A stretch of 13,944 nt of DNA, taken from NCBI GenBank assembly GCA_041687805.1, contig JBDNJK010000064.1, forward strand, positions 1 through 13,944, given 5' to 3'. Positions 6,709-12,835 of the stretch are shown here, piece after piece. Position 1 is the stretch's first letter. Each line of letters opens with the position of its first letter. Both the position numbers and the translations under genes were made by a program. Under the pieces are notes generated by a model that was not told the origin of the DNA, did no database searches, and saw only the letters and a list, made by a program, of their open reading frames with translations. The DNA comes from SZUA-87 sp041687805. GTDB taxonomy: Bacteria > Actinomycetota > Acidimicrobiia > Acidimicrobiales > Aldehydirespiratoraceae.

Positions 6709-6984
6709 TCAGCGCTTGCCGGCAGCCTTGAGCTTTGAGCCGACCGAAAGCTTCGTCCTGGTGCCTGCTGGCACCTGGATTTCTGCTCCCGTCTGAGGGT
6801 TGCGGGCGACTCGGGCCTTGGTATTGGCCCGCTCCGCCTTCAGCCAACCCGTGATAGCCACTTCGTTGCCGCTGCTGACTTGACCGGCGATGGTCTCGAA
6901 CATCGCGTCGAGACAAGCGCCGGCGTCCTTCTGGCTCACGCCGGCTTTTCCAGCCATCGCTGCCACCAGTTCGCCCTTGTTCAT
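6709..6984 (-). CDS. HU-family DNA-binding protein
   Basis: HU is a small dimeric nucleoid protein that bends DNA. The 91 residues cover a whole HU fold: MNKGELVAAMAGKAGVSQKDA, then a beta arm with ARNPQTGAEIQVPAG, ending SKLKAAGKR. The usual GFGTF turn is replaced by TGWLKAE. There is no long Lys/Ala-rich C-terminal tail like that of mycobacterial HupB. ATG 6982-6984 is chosen over an in-frame start 81 bases upstream because AAGGAG lies just before it and HU proteins start with MNK. The gene is monocistronic, closed by the hairpin at 6621-6664. Confidence 0.93.
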   Translation of the reverse strand: MNKGELVAAMAGKAGVSQKDAGACLDAMFETIAGQVSSGNEVAITGWLKAERANTKARVARNPQTGAEIQVPAGTRTKLSVGSKLKAAGKR

Positions 6985-7025
6985 CCTGCAACTCCTTCCA
7001 AATGCCACGACAATCGCGGCTCGGT

Positions 7026-7061
7026 TAATTACACACGACTCGAAATCGGCGCCAATGTCAA
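7026..7061 (-). promoter_or_regulatory. Possible promoter region of HU
   Basis: On the minus strand a perfect TTGACA (7056-7061) lies 72 bases upstream of the HU start, and an AT-rich TAATTA (7026-7031) follows. Their spacing of 24 bp is too long for a normal sigma-70 pair, so at least one element is probably not the real one. Confidence 0.25.
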
Positions 7062-7142
7062 GCATTTCACGTGATATAAACCTTCCGAGTCCGTTGAAAA
7101 CTCCCCCAACTCGGCGATCTGGGCGACTGTTGGATCAAACTA

Positions 7143-7166
7143 CAAGGCCGATTTCGACGGGCCTTG
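7143..7166 (-). terminator. Candidate terminator hairpin of the ccdA-tlpA operon
   Basis: CAAGGCC (7143-7149) and GGCCTTG (7160-7166) form a perfect 7-bp stem with a 10-nt loop, one base after the tlpA stop codon on the minus strand. The following sequence TAGTTTGATC is only weakly U-rich, so termination may be inefficient or Rho-assisted. Confidence 0.45.
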
Positions 7167-7167
7167 C

Positions 7168-7800
7168 CTAGCTGTTGATACCGAACAAGCCCGAGATCGA
7201 GCTGCGTAGTCGACCTTCGTCCATGGCGCCGTTGACCGTGTTGAGGTAGTTGCCGTTGGCGTCGAAAAATGCCGTGATCGGCATCCCTGTCCCACCGAGA
7301 TTGCGCCACAGTCCAGATCCGCCGCTCTGCTGCCCGTTGATGTCCTTGGCTATCGGCCACCAGTCTGTGCCGAATTTGTCTACAAGCCGATGCCAGTCTC
7401 CGCTCTCCTGGGAGTTGACATGAACGAAGTTGATCTGGTCTCGAAGTTCACTTGACACCGCGGAGAATGCCGGCAGTTCGGCCTCACACGCACTGCACCA
7501 GTCAGCATAGAAGTTGAGGACGATTGGCTTGCCTTGGAACTCGGCAAGCGTGATCCGTCCGTCGCCGCTCGGGTCGTTGTCACGAGCAGGGAGATCCCAC
7601 GAAGCCACGTTGGTGTCACCGCTCTGCGACCGCGAGCTGAGTATTGATGCGCCTAACACCCCGCCAACGATCAATACGCCGATGCCGATAACTGCAACCC
7701 ACTGCAATCGAGCTTTCCGGTTGGCCCGGATTGCCACAGCGCGGCGTTCCTCCGCGGTTGCCCGCTTTCGGCGATTCGGTGTTGTGCTTTTGTTGACCAT
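7168..7800 (-). CDS. Membrane-anchored TlpA/ResA-like thioredoxin-fold thiol reductase
   Basis: The 210-residue protein has a basic cytosolic N-terminus (residues 1-33, many Arg/Lys), one transmembrane anchor (about 34-55) and an extracytoplasmic thioredoxin fold. The redox motif is WCSAC (Cys102, Cys105), preceded by LNFYAD, and the cis-proline is Pro174 in GTGMPITAFFD. Such proteins reduce or exchange disulfides outside the membrane, for example in cytochrome c maturation or envelope repair, using electrons from CcdA. ATG 7798-7800 is preceded by GGAGG, which follows directly on the ccdA stop, so the two are translationally coupled 17 bp apart. A longer in-frame reading would run back through ccdA and is rejected. 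It is the last gene of the operon. Confidence 0.9.
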   Translation of the reverse strand: MVNKSTTPNRRKRATAEERRAVAIRANRKARLQWVAVIGIGVLIVGGVLGASILSSRSQSGDTNVASWDLPARDNDPSGDGRITLAEFQGKPIVLNFYADWCSACEAELPAFSAVSSELRDQINFVHVNSQESGDWHRLVDKFGTDWWPIAKDINGQQSGGSGLWRNLGGTGMPITAFFDANGNYLNTVNGAMDEGRLRSSISGLFGINS

Positions 7801-7817
7801 GATGATGTCCCTCCGGA

Positions 7818-8567
7818 TCAACCCAGCTCGACCAAGAAGTCGAGTCCCAGGAATCGTGCTAGATGTTGAATTTGTACTGTGAGCCAGGTCAGTCGGTCGA
7901 GAGTCAGAATTGCGCCGAATATCGACAGAGACACCGCCGAGAACCACGTGACACCCTTCATGTGTCGCTTCATGACGGTGAGCGCATTCGTTGCTCGGCC
8001 GAATGCGAGACCGGTGATCATGAACGGGAGCCCAAGCCCGGCCGCGTAAATAGCCAACAGCAGCGCTCCTCGGCTAGCTCGACCATCGGCCGCTGCCACC
8101 GCCAACACCGAGGTGAGAACCGGGCCGATGCAGGGTGTCCAACCGAATCCGAATGCCACCCCGGCCACCGGCGGGGCAAAATGTCCGTATTGGGAAACTT
8201 GGGGGTGGAATCGGGCCTCTCGATACAGCCATGGTGCTTGTAGATACATCGAGCCGAGCACGAAGAGTCCCATCGACAGCACCAGTAGCCCGGAGGCACG
8301 GGTGAGCAGCTGTTGGTTGTCGATGAAAACCGAACCAATCGAAGTCGCACCAAGACCGAGCAACACGAAGACCGAGCCGAAACCCATTATGAACAGAGCA
8401 GTGTCACGCGCGATTCTCGGGAGGTTCGCCCGCCCGCCTTCCTCCAACTCACTCACCTCGAGCCCTGTCACCAAGGAGAGGTAGCCGGGAATGATCGGCA
8501 GTACACATGGCGACATGAATGACACCACGCCGGCGCCGAATGCTGCATAGAAACTGACATCGCTCAT
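7818..8567 (-). CDS. ccdA: CcdA-family cytochrome c biogenesis / thiol-transport membrane protein
   Basis: CcdA carries reducing equivalents from cytosolic thioredoxin across the membrane to partners such as TlpA/ResA. The 249 residues form about six hydrophobic segments. The two redox cysteines sit in the family motifs: Cys21 in SPCVLPIIPGYLS and Cys146 in GWTPCIGPVL. The start ATG (8565-8567) overlaps the stop of the upstream zinc-finger gene as ATGA, and tlpA follows 17 bp downstream. Partner and order (ccdA, then anchored thioredoxin) support an electron relay. ResB/ResC cytochrome assembly genes are not in the window, so a cytochrome c role is possible but not shown. Confidence 0.92.
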   Translation of the reverse strand: MSDVSFYAAFGAGVVSFMSPCVLPIIPGYLSLVTGLEVSELEEGGRANLPRIARDTALFIMGFGSVFVLLGLGATSIGSVFIDNQQLLTRASGLLVLSMGLFVLGSMYLQAPWLYREARFHPQVSQYGHFAPPVAGVAFGFGWTPCIGPVLTSVLAVAAADGRASRGALLLAIYAAGLGLPFMITGLAFGRATNALTVMKRHMKGVTWFSAVSLSIFGAILTLDRLTWLTVQIQHLARFLGLDFLVELG

Positions 8568-8800
8568 TGAGAACTCAGCCGCTCCGCCTCGGCCTGCAAA
8601 CGAGCCAGAGCGTCTGGGTCGCCACCGCCTCTTATTCGCCTGACAGACGTCTTCAATTTCAGAAGGGCCGCGACCTCAGCGGCGCAGTCCTCGCAGCCTT
8701 CGACATGCACATCTACACAACGGGCGCGACGTTCATCGAGCTCGTTGTCGATCCATCGTTCAAGTGAGTGCCCCATGCGGACACGGTGAAGCCGTCCCAT
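8564..8800 (-). CDS. Small HxxxCxxC zinc-finger (anti-sigma-like) protein coupled to ccdA
   Basis: This 78-residue protein has an N-terminal ERWIDNELDE helix and the zf-HC2 signature His32-x3-Cys36-x2-Cys39 (HVEGCEDC), then a helical, charged C-terminus; it has no membrane segment. The family includes anti-sigma factors of the ZAS type. Unlike RsrA, no cysteine stands 26 residues before the histidine; His5, His11 or Cys28 could be a fourth ligand. The stop overlaps the ccdA start (ATGA). ATG 8800 is preferred because a SigR-like promoter would place the transcript start only about 4 nt upstream; ATG 8776 (MGHSLERW) is the alternative, and neither has a Shine-Dalgarno. It may be a second anti-sigma for the adjacent sigma factor or a redox/zinc adaptor for CcdA. 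Confidence 0.78.
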   Translation of the reverse strand: MGRLHRVRMGHSLERWIDNELDERRARCVDVHVEGCEDCAAEVAALLKLKTSVRRIRGGGDPDALARLQAEAERLSSQ

Positions 8801-8802
8801 GC

Positions 8803-8829
8803 GCTGGCGAAACCCGGCATACCGCCAGC
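8803..8829. repeat. 7-bp inverted repeat overlapping the ccdA-operon promoter
   Basis: GCTGGCG (8803-8809) and CGCCAGC (8823-8829) are perfect inverted arms with 13 bp between them. One arm lies about at the predicted transcript start, the other within the -35/-10 spacer of the SigR-like promoter. Most of the repeat would not be in the transcript, so if functional it is more likely a protein-binding operator than an RNA hairpin. Confidence 0.4.
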
Positions 8830-8838
8830 CAATTCCCC
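8811..8838 (-). promoter_or_regulatory. SigR/SigH-type promoter for the zinc-finger-ccdA-tlpA operon
   Basis: On the minus strand GGGGAAT (8832-8838) is followed, 18 bases after the T, by GTT (8811-8813). This matches the published SigR consensus of Streptomyces, GGAAT-N18-GTT, and the similar SigH form of mycobacteria. It points at the zinc-finger gene, with predicted start about 8804 and a near-leaderless ATG at 8800. A SigR-like sigma gene begins 55 bp away on the other strand. The match is seen; sigma recognition is inferred. Confidence 0.65.
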
Positions 8839-8858
8839 GTCTTCGCTAATGGCGTCAC

Positions 8859-8886
8859 CGAATAGACCATCAAGATTGCTAGCTTG
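8859..8886 (+). promoter_or_regulatory. Degenerate SigR-like promoter upstream of the sigma gene
   Basis: CGAAT (8859-8863), 18 bases, then GCTTG (8882-8886) resembles GGAAT-N18-GTTG with one mismatch in each box. Its distance to the GTG start (12 bases from the -10 G) nearly equals that of the opposite promoter (13 bases). It could support autoregulation, but the match is weak. Confidence 0.28.
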
Positions 8887-8893
8887 ACCAGTC

Positions 8894-9454
8894 GTGGGTG
8901 AACCCGTGGTTGACGACAGGGAACAAAAAGCAGCATTCGATCGCTACATCGTGCCCGAAATCGAGGTTCTCTACCGCGTGGCGAGATCGATCACACGTAA
9001 CCCGACCGATGCCGAGGATCTCGTCCAGGACACGATGCTGCGCGCTTACCGCGCCGTCGGACGATTCGATGGGCGATATCCCCGCGCGTGGTTGCTCACC
9101 ATCATGCGCAATGCCCAGATCAATCGGGTCCGTCGCCGTCGCCCGGAGCTCATGCGCGATCCGGATGCAACGATGGAGAGGGTTGCGGCCCAAGACTCTG
9201 GGGACGACGGTCCGGAGGCCACTGTCCTCGAGCGCGGTTACAACGCCGAGCTCGAAAAGGCGTTCGAGTCACTACCCCAGAAGTTCAAGACAGTGGTCGA
9301 TCTCGTCGATGTCCAAGGTCTCGCATATCAGGAGACCGCCGACATCTTGGGCGTTCCAGTGGGCACGGTCATGAGCAGGCTCCACCGTGCCCGTGCCAGG
9401 TTGCGCAAACAGCTCGAGGCAAGTGGGGCCTACGTGGAGGGTCGACCGACGTGA
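8894..9454 (+). CDS. ECF RNA polymerase sigma factor, SigR/SigH-like
   Basis: This 186-residue group IV sigma factor has region 2 at about 22-85 (ITRNPTDAEDLVQDTMLRAY, then AWLLTIMRN) and region 4 at about 122-175 (LPQKFKTVVDLVDVQGLAYQE, then GVPVGTVMSRLHRARARLR). TRNPxDAEDLVQ and GTVMSRLHR are shared with Streptomyces SigR and mycobacterial SigH, sigma factors of the disulfide/oxidative stress response. GTG 8894 is chosen; it lacks a Shine-Dalgarno and may be read from a leaderless transcript. GTG 8906 is an alternative. The stop overlaps the start of the anti-sigma gene (GTGA), the usual coupling that keeps the pair in balance. A matching GGAAT-N18-GTT promoter stands next door. Confidence 0.92.
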   Translation: MGEPVVDDREQKAAFDRYIVPEIEVLYRVARSITRNPTDAEDLVQDTMLRAYRAVGRFDGRYPRAWLLTIMRNAQINRVRRRRPELMRDPDATMERVAAQDSGDDGPEATVLERGYNAELEKAFESLPQKFKTVVDLVDVQGLAYQETADILGVPVGTVMSRLHRARARLRKQLEASGAYVEGRPT

Positions 9455-9717
9455 TCACGCGCAGATGGTTCCGGCGCCATAAGCCAGAAGTTGATTGCCG
9501 CGAGGTCGGGCGGGTTCTACAGAGCTATCTCGACGACAATGTGGAGGCGGGGTTCGCCGGCAAGATCGCCGCTCATCTCGACGAATGCAAGAAGTGTGGT
9601 CTGGAATCTGCGACCTACACACAGATCAAGGATTCTCTCGGCGACACCAGACCCGACGTCGACGACGACGCCATGAGTCGTCTTCGCTCATTCGGTGCAA
9701 AGCTCACCGACGGCTGA
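9451..9717 (+). CDS. RsrA-like zinc-binding anti-sigma factor
   Basis: This 88-residue cytosolic protein is read from GTG 9451, which overlaps the sigma stop (GTGA). Ligands are Cys16, His42, Cys46 and Cys49, that is C-x25-H-x3-C-x2-C. RsrA of Streptomyces has the same spacing (Cys11, His37, Cys41, Cys44), where disulfide formation expels zinc and frees SigR. The middle (VGRVLQSYLDDN) resembles the sigma-binding helix of ZAS proteins. The N-terminus is strongly basic (ITRRWFRRHK), and the acidic stretch DVDDDAM leads to the C-terminus. Spacing, coupling and partner identity together make a redox-sensing anti-sigma the best call. A longer frame open upstream through the sigma gene is only an overlap shadow. 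Confidence 0.88.
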   Translation: MITRRWFRRHKPEVDCREVGRVLQSYLDDNVEAGFAGKIAAHLDECKKCGLESATYTQIKDSLGDTRPDVDDDAMSRLRSFGAKLTDG

Positions 9718-9825
9718 TCGCATTGGCGCCCGGCACCACCGCGTTTAGTTTCAATGAGGTCCGGTCGAGCACGGCAAATCTGGTTACGCGTGCAAGGATG
9801 CATACAAGAATCTTGGAGGACATCG

Positions 9826-12729
9826 ATGCCAGCATTTTCGCCCAACGACGAGCAGGGGTCACGACCCACGATGGAGCAGTTGGAGGGCCGCGATGCCTTC
9901 GTCAAGCGCCACATAGGGCCGACTAGCCGAGATCTCGACAAGATGCTCGCCGTGATCGGCGTCGCTTCGCTGGACGAATTGATAGATCGCACGGTTCCAG
10001 CTGATATTCGCATCTCCGAAGACCTCGACCTCCCGTCCCCCTCAGGGCAACAAGCAGCCCAAGATGAACTCCGAGCGATGGCCTCTGCCAATCGTCAGCT
10101 GACCTCACTCATCGGCATGGGCTACAACAACACCGTCACGCCGCCTGTGATCCGGCGCAACATCATGGAAAATCCTGGCTGGTACACCGCCTACACGCCG
10201 TACCAGCCGGAAATATCCCAAGGACGCCTCGAAGCACTGCTCAACTTCCAAACCATGGTGATCGAACTCACTGCCATGGAGGTATCCAACGCGTCGCTAC
10301 TCGATGAAGGCACCGCAGCCGCCGAGGCCATGACAATGCTTCATCGCATCGACCGAGGAAAGCACGGAAAGAGGATCTTGGTCGACAGCGAGTGTCACCC
10401 CCAAACGATTGCGGTGATGGAGAACCGGGCCCTGCCGATCGGACTCGACGTTGAGGTAGGCGAGCCGTTGACGGCCGACCTCGATGGCATCTACGCAGTG
10501 TTGGTCCAGTACCCGGGCACCACCGGCAAGATCCCTGATCTTTCCGGCATCATTTCTCGAGCCCATGAGGCGGGAGCTCTGGTGGCGGTCGCCGCCGACC
10601 CGTTGGGTCTCACCGTCCTCACCCCGCCCGGCGAATTCGGTGCCGATGTCGTGGTTGGATCAACCCAGCGATTCGGCGTACCGATGGGCTTTGGTGGCCC
10701 ACACGCTGCCTATTTCGCCACACTCACGAAATATCAGCGAGCCATGCCGGGCCGCCTTGTCGGCGTATCGGTCGACACGCAAGGGCGCCCCGCTCTGCGC
10801 CTGGCTCTTCAGACCAGAGAACAACACATCCGCCGCGAGAAGGCCACCTCCAACATCTGCACCTCGCAAGTGCTCTTGGCGGTCATGGCATCGATGTACG
10901 CAGTTCATCACGGCCCTGCCGGACTCAGTCGCATAGCCAGACGGGTGAGTCGCATGGCCGCAGTGCTCGCCGAAGGCCTACGCCAGGGTGGCATCGAAAT
11001 CGTCCACGACGCGTTCTTCGACACGGTGTGCGCGCACACGCCGGGCCGGGCCGACAAGGTGATGGCGGTAGCCCTGTCTGAGGGGCTCAATCTCCGACGC
11101 CTCGACGCCGACACAGTCACTGTTTCCTTCGACGAGACCACCGACAGAACGGTCATCGAGAAAGTTTGGCGTTCCTTCGGAATCACCGCCGATGCGCAGG
11201 CTCTCGATCTCATTGTTAAAGACCCGCGTCCCGCCGCCAACATTCGTTCCACACCAGCTTTGAGCCACCACATCTTTTCTGCCTACCACTCTGAGACCGA
11301 GCTCGTGAGATACATGCGACGTCTGGTCAACCGCGACATCGCTCTCGACCGGGCAATGATTCCGCTTGGCTCGTGCACGATGAAGCTCAACGCGGCCACT
11401 GAGATGGAGCCCATCTCCTGGCCGGAATTGGCCACGATTCATCCGTTCGTCCCTGTCGACCAGACCATCGGGTACCAGCGGATCATCGACCAGCTCGAAC
11501 ATTGGCTCGTGGAGATCACCGGGTACGCGGCCGTGTCGCTTCAACCGAACTCCGGGGCGCAGGGCGAACTTGCCGGACTTCTGGCTATCCGCGAATACCA
11601 CCTCACCCGCGGCGACGATCAACGCAACGTCAGCTTGATCCCCTCATCGGCCCACGGCACCAACGCCGCAAGTTCGGCCATGGCCGGATTCGATGTCGTG
11701 GTTGTGGCATGCGACGACCACGGCAACGTCGATCTCGAGGATCTCGATGCCAAAATCGAGCTCTACCGTGAGCGGCTTGCCGTTTTCATGATCACCTATC
11801 CGTCGACTCATGGCGTCTTCGAGACCGAAATCCGACGGATCTGTGCCGCGGTGCACGACGCCGGCGGTCAGGTCTACCTCGACGGTGCGAATCTCAATGC
11901 CATGGTCGGCCTCGCCCGGCCGGGCAGGTTCGGCGCCGATGTCTCACACCTGAATCTCCACAAGACGTTCTGCATTCCCCACGGCGGCGGCGGCCCGGGC
12001 GTAGGTCCAATCGGGGTGGGCCCGCAGTTGGCACCATTCCTACCTCGCCATCCGCTCAATCCAGTTGCCGGTCCTCCCACAGGACCGGGCCCGATCGCTT
12101 CTGCTCCTTGGGGGTCGGCCAGCATTCTCGCCATCTCATGGATGTACATAAAGATGATGGGATCCAAGGGACTGGCCGATGCCACTCGTGCTGCGATTCT
12201 CAACGCCAACTACATTGCCGCCCGATTGTCGTCTCGCTATCCGGTTCTCTATTCGGGAGCCGAGGGCTTCGTAGCCCACGAATGCATTCTCGATACTCGA
12301 GTGATCCAAGACGACGCCGGGATCTCGGTTGACGACATCGCGAAGCGTCTGATCGACTACGGCTTCCATGCTCCCACGATGTCGTTCCCGGTGCACGACA
12401 CGCTGATGGTTGAACCGACCGAGTCAGAGAGCTTGGCCGAACTCGATCGGTTCTGCGACGCAATGATCGCCATTCACGACGAGGCCCTGGCCGTACGAGA
12501 TGGCAAGTGGCCAGCCGACGACAATCCACTGGTCAACGCACCTCACACCGTGATCGAAGTGGCGGGCGACGAATGGGACCATGCCTACACTCGAACCGAG
12601 GCCGCTCACCCCGAGGGGTGGGCTCTGGGCGATAAGTATTGGCCGCCGGTAAGTCGAATCGACAATGCATACGGTGACCGCAACCTTGTTTGCAGCTGTC
12701 CTCCGATGTCGGATTGGGTGTCTGACTAG
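9826..12729 (+). CDS. gcvP: Glycine dehydrogenase (decarboxylating), P-protein
   Basis: GcvP is the pyridoxal-phosphate subunit of the glycine cleavage system: it decarboxylates glycine and passes the aminomethyl group to lipoyl-GcvH. The 967-residue protein is the fused, full-length form, with an N-terminal half (FVKRHIGPT, SLIGMGYNNTVTPPVIRRN, NPGWYTAYTPYQPEISQGRLE) and a C-terminal half (PLGSCTMKLNAATEM, FQ-type core SGAQGE, cofactor Lys713 in LNLHKTFCIPHGGGGPG). ATG 9826 is chosen because GGAGGA ends five bases before it; the frame is open further upstream (first ATG 9754) without a ribosome site, and Met 9871 would remove 15 residues. gcvT and gcvH are not in the window, so the complex must be completed elsewhere. 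No glycine riboswitch is visible in the 108-bp upstream gap. Confidence 0.97.
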   Translation: MPAFSPNDEQGSRPTMEQLEGRDAFVKRHIGPTSRDLDKMLAVIGVASLDELIDRTVPADIRISEDLDLPSPSGQQAAQDELRAMASANRQLTSLIGMGYNNTVTPPVIRRNIMENPGWYTAYTPYQPEISQGRLEALLNFQTMVIELTAMEVSNASLLDEGTAAAEAMTMLHRIDRGKHGKRILVDSECHPQTIAVMENRALPIGLDVEVGEPLTADLDGIYAVLVQYPGTTGKIPDLSGIISRAHEAGALVAVAADPLGLTVLTPPGEFGADVVVGSTQRFGVPMGFGGPHAAYFATLTKYQRAMPGRLVGVSVDTQGRPALRLALQTREQHIRREKATSNICTSQVLLAVMASMYAVHHGPAGLSRIARRVSRMAAVLAEGLRQGGIEIVHDAFFDTVCAHTPGRADKVMAVALSEGLNLRRLDADTVTVSFDETTDRTVIEKVWRSFGITADAQALDLIVKDPRPAANIRSTPALSHHIFSAYHSETELVRYMRRLVNRDIALDRAMIPLGSCTMKLNAATEMEPISWPELATIHPFVPVDQTIGYQRIIDQLEHWLVEITGYAAVSLQPNSGAQGELAGLLAIREYHLTRGDDQRNVSLIPSSAHGTNAASSAMAGFDVVVVACDDHGNVDLEDLDAKIELYRERLAVFMITYPSTHGVFETEIRRICAAVHDAGGQVYLDGANLNAMVGLARPGRFGADVSHLNLHKTFCIPHGGGGPGVGPIGVGPQLAPFLPRHPLNPVAGPPTGPGPIASAPWGSASILAISWMYIKMMGSKGLADATRAAILNANYIAARLSSRYPVLYSGAEGFVAHECILDTRVIQDDAGISVDDIAKRLIDYGFHAPTMSFPVHDTLMVEPTESESLAELDRFCDAMIAIHDEALAVRDGKWPADDNPLVNAPHTVIEVAGDEWDHAYTRTEAAHPEGWALGDKYWPPVSRIDNAYGDRNLVCSCPPMSDWVSD

Positions 12730-12780
12730 AATTTCGACCGCCTCGTCAAATAACCCGTGAGCGATCCCGTCAAAGCCGAC

Positions 12781-12808
12781 GACATCAACCGCGTGTTATG
12801 CCTAATAC
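12781..12808 (+). promoter_or_regulatory. Weak candidate promoter for the ferredoxin oxidoreductase gene
   Basis: TAATAC (12803-12808) is a fair -10 box, with GACATC (12781-12786) 16 bp upstream as a poor -35. It lies in the 106-bp gap after gcvP. No terminator hairpin is seen in this gap, so read-through from gcvP is also possible. Confidence 0.28.
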
Positions 12809-12835
12809 TTGAGCGACACGTTGGGGGACCAGTCA

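Noticed and set aside
7801..7947. Longer N-terminus for the TlpA-like protein
   Set aside because: The extension overlaps the end of ccdA out of frame, while ATG 7798-7800 has a GGAGG site and gives a normal basic N-terminus plus anchor.
9088..9450. Upstream extension of the anti-sigma frame to a 209-residue protein
   Set aside because: The extra 121 residues lie out of frame inside the sigma gene, are Arg/Pro/Gly-rich and show no domain; the GTGA overlap gives a normal anti-sigma start.
9718..9825. Possible glycine riboswitch before gcvP
   Set aside because: Only 108 bp are available and I see no tandem-aptamer core or terminator-like expression platform.
10978..11622. 214-codon antisense frame within gcvP
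   Set aside because: It lies wholly within a strongly conserved gene and has no recognisable domain or ribosome site.
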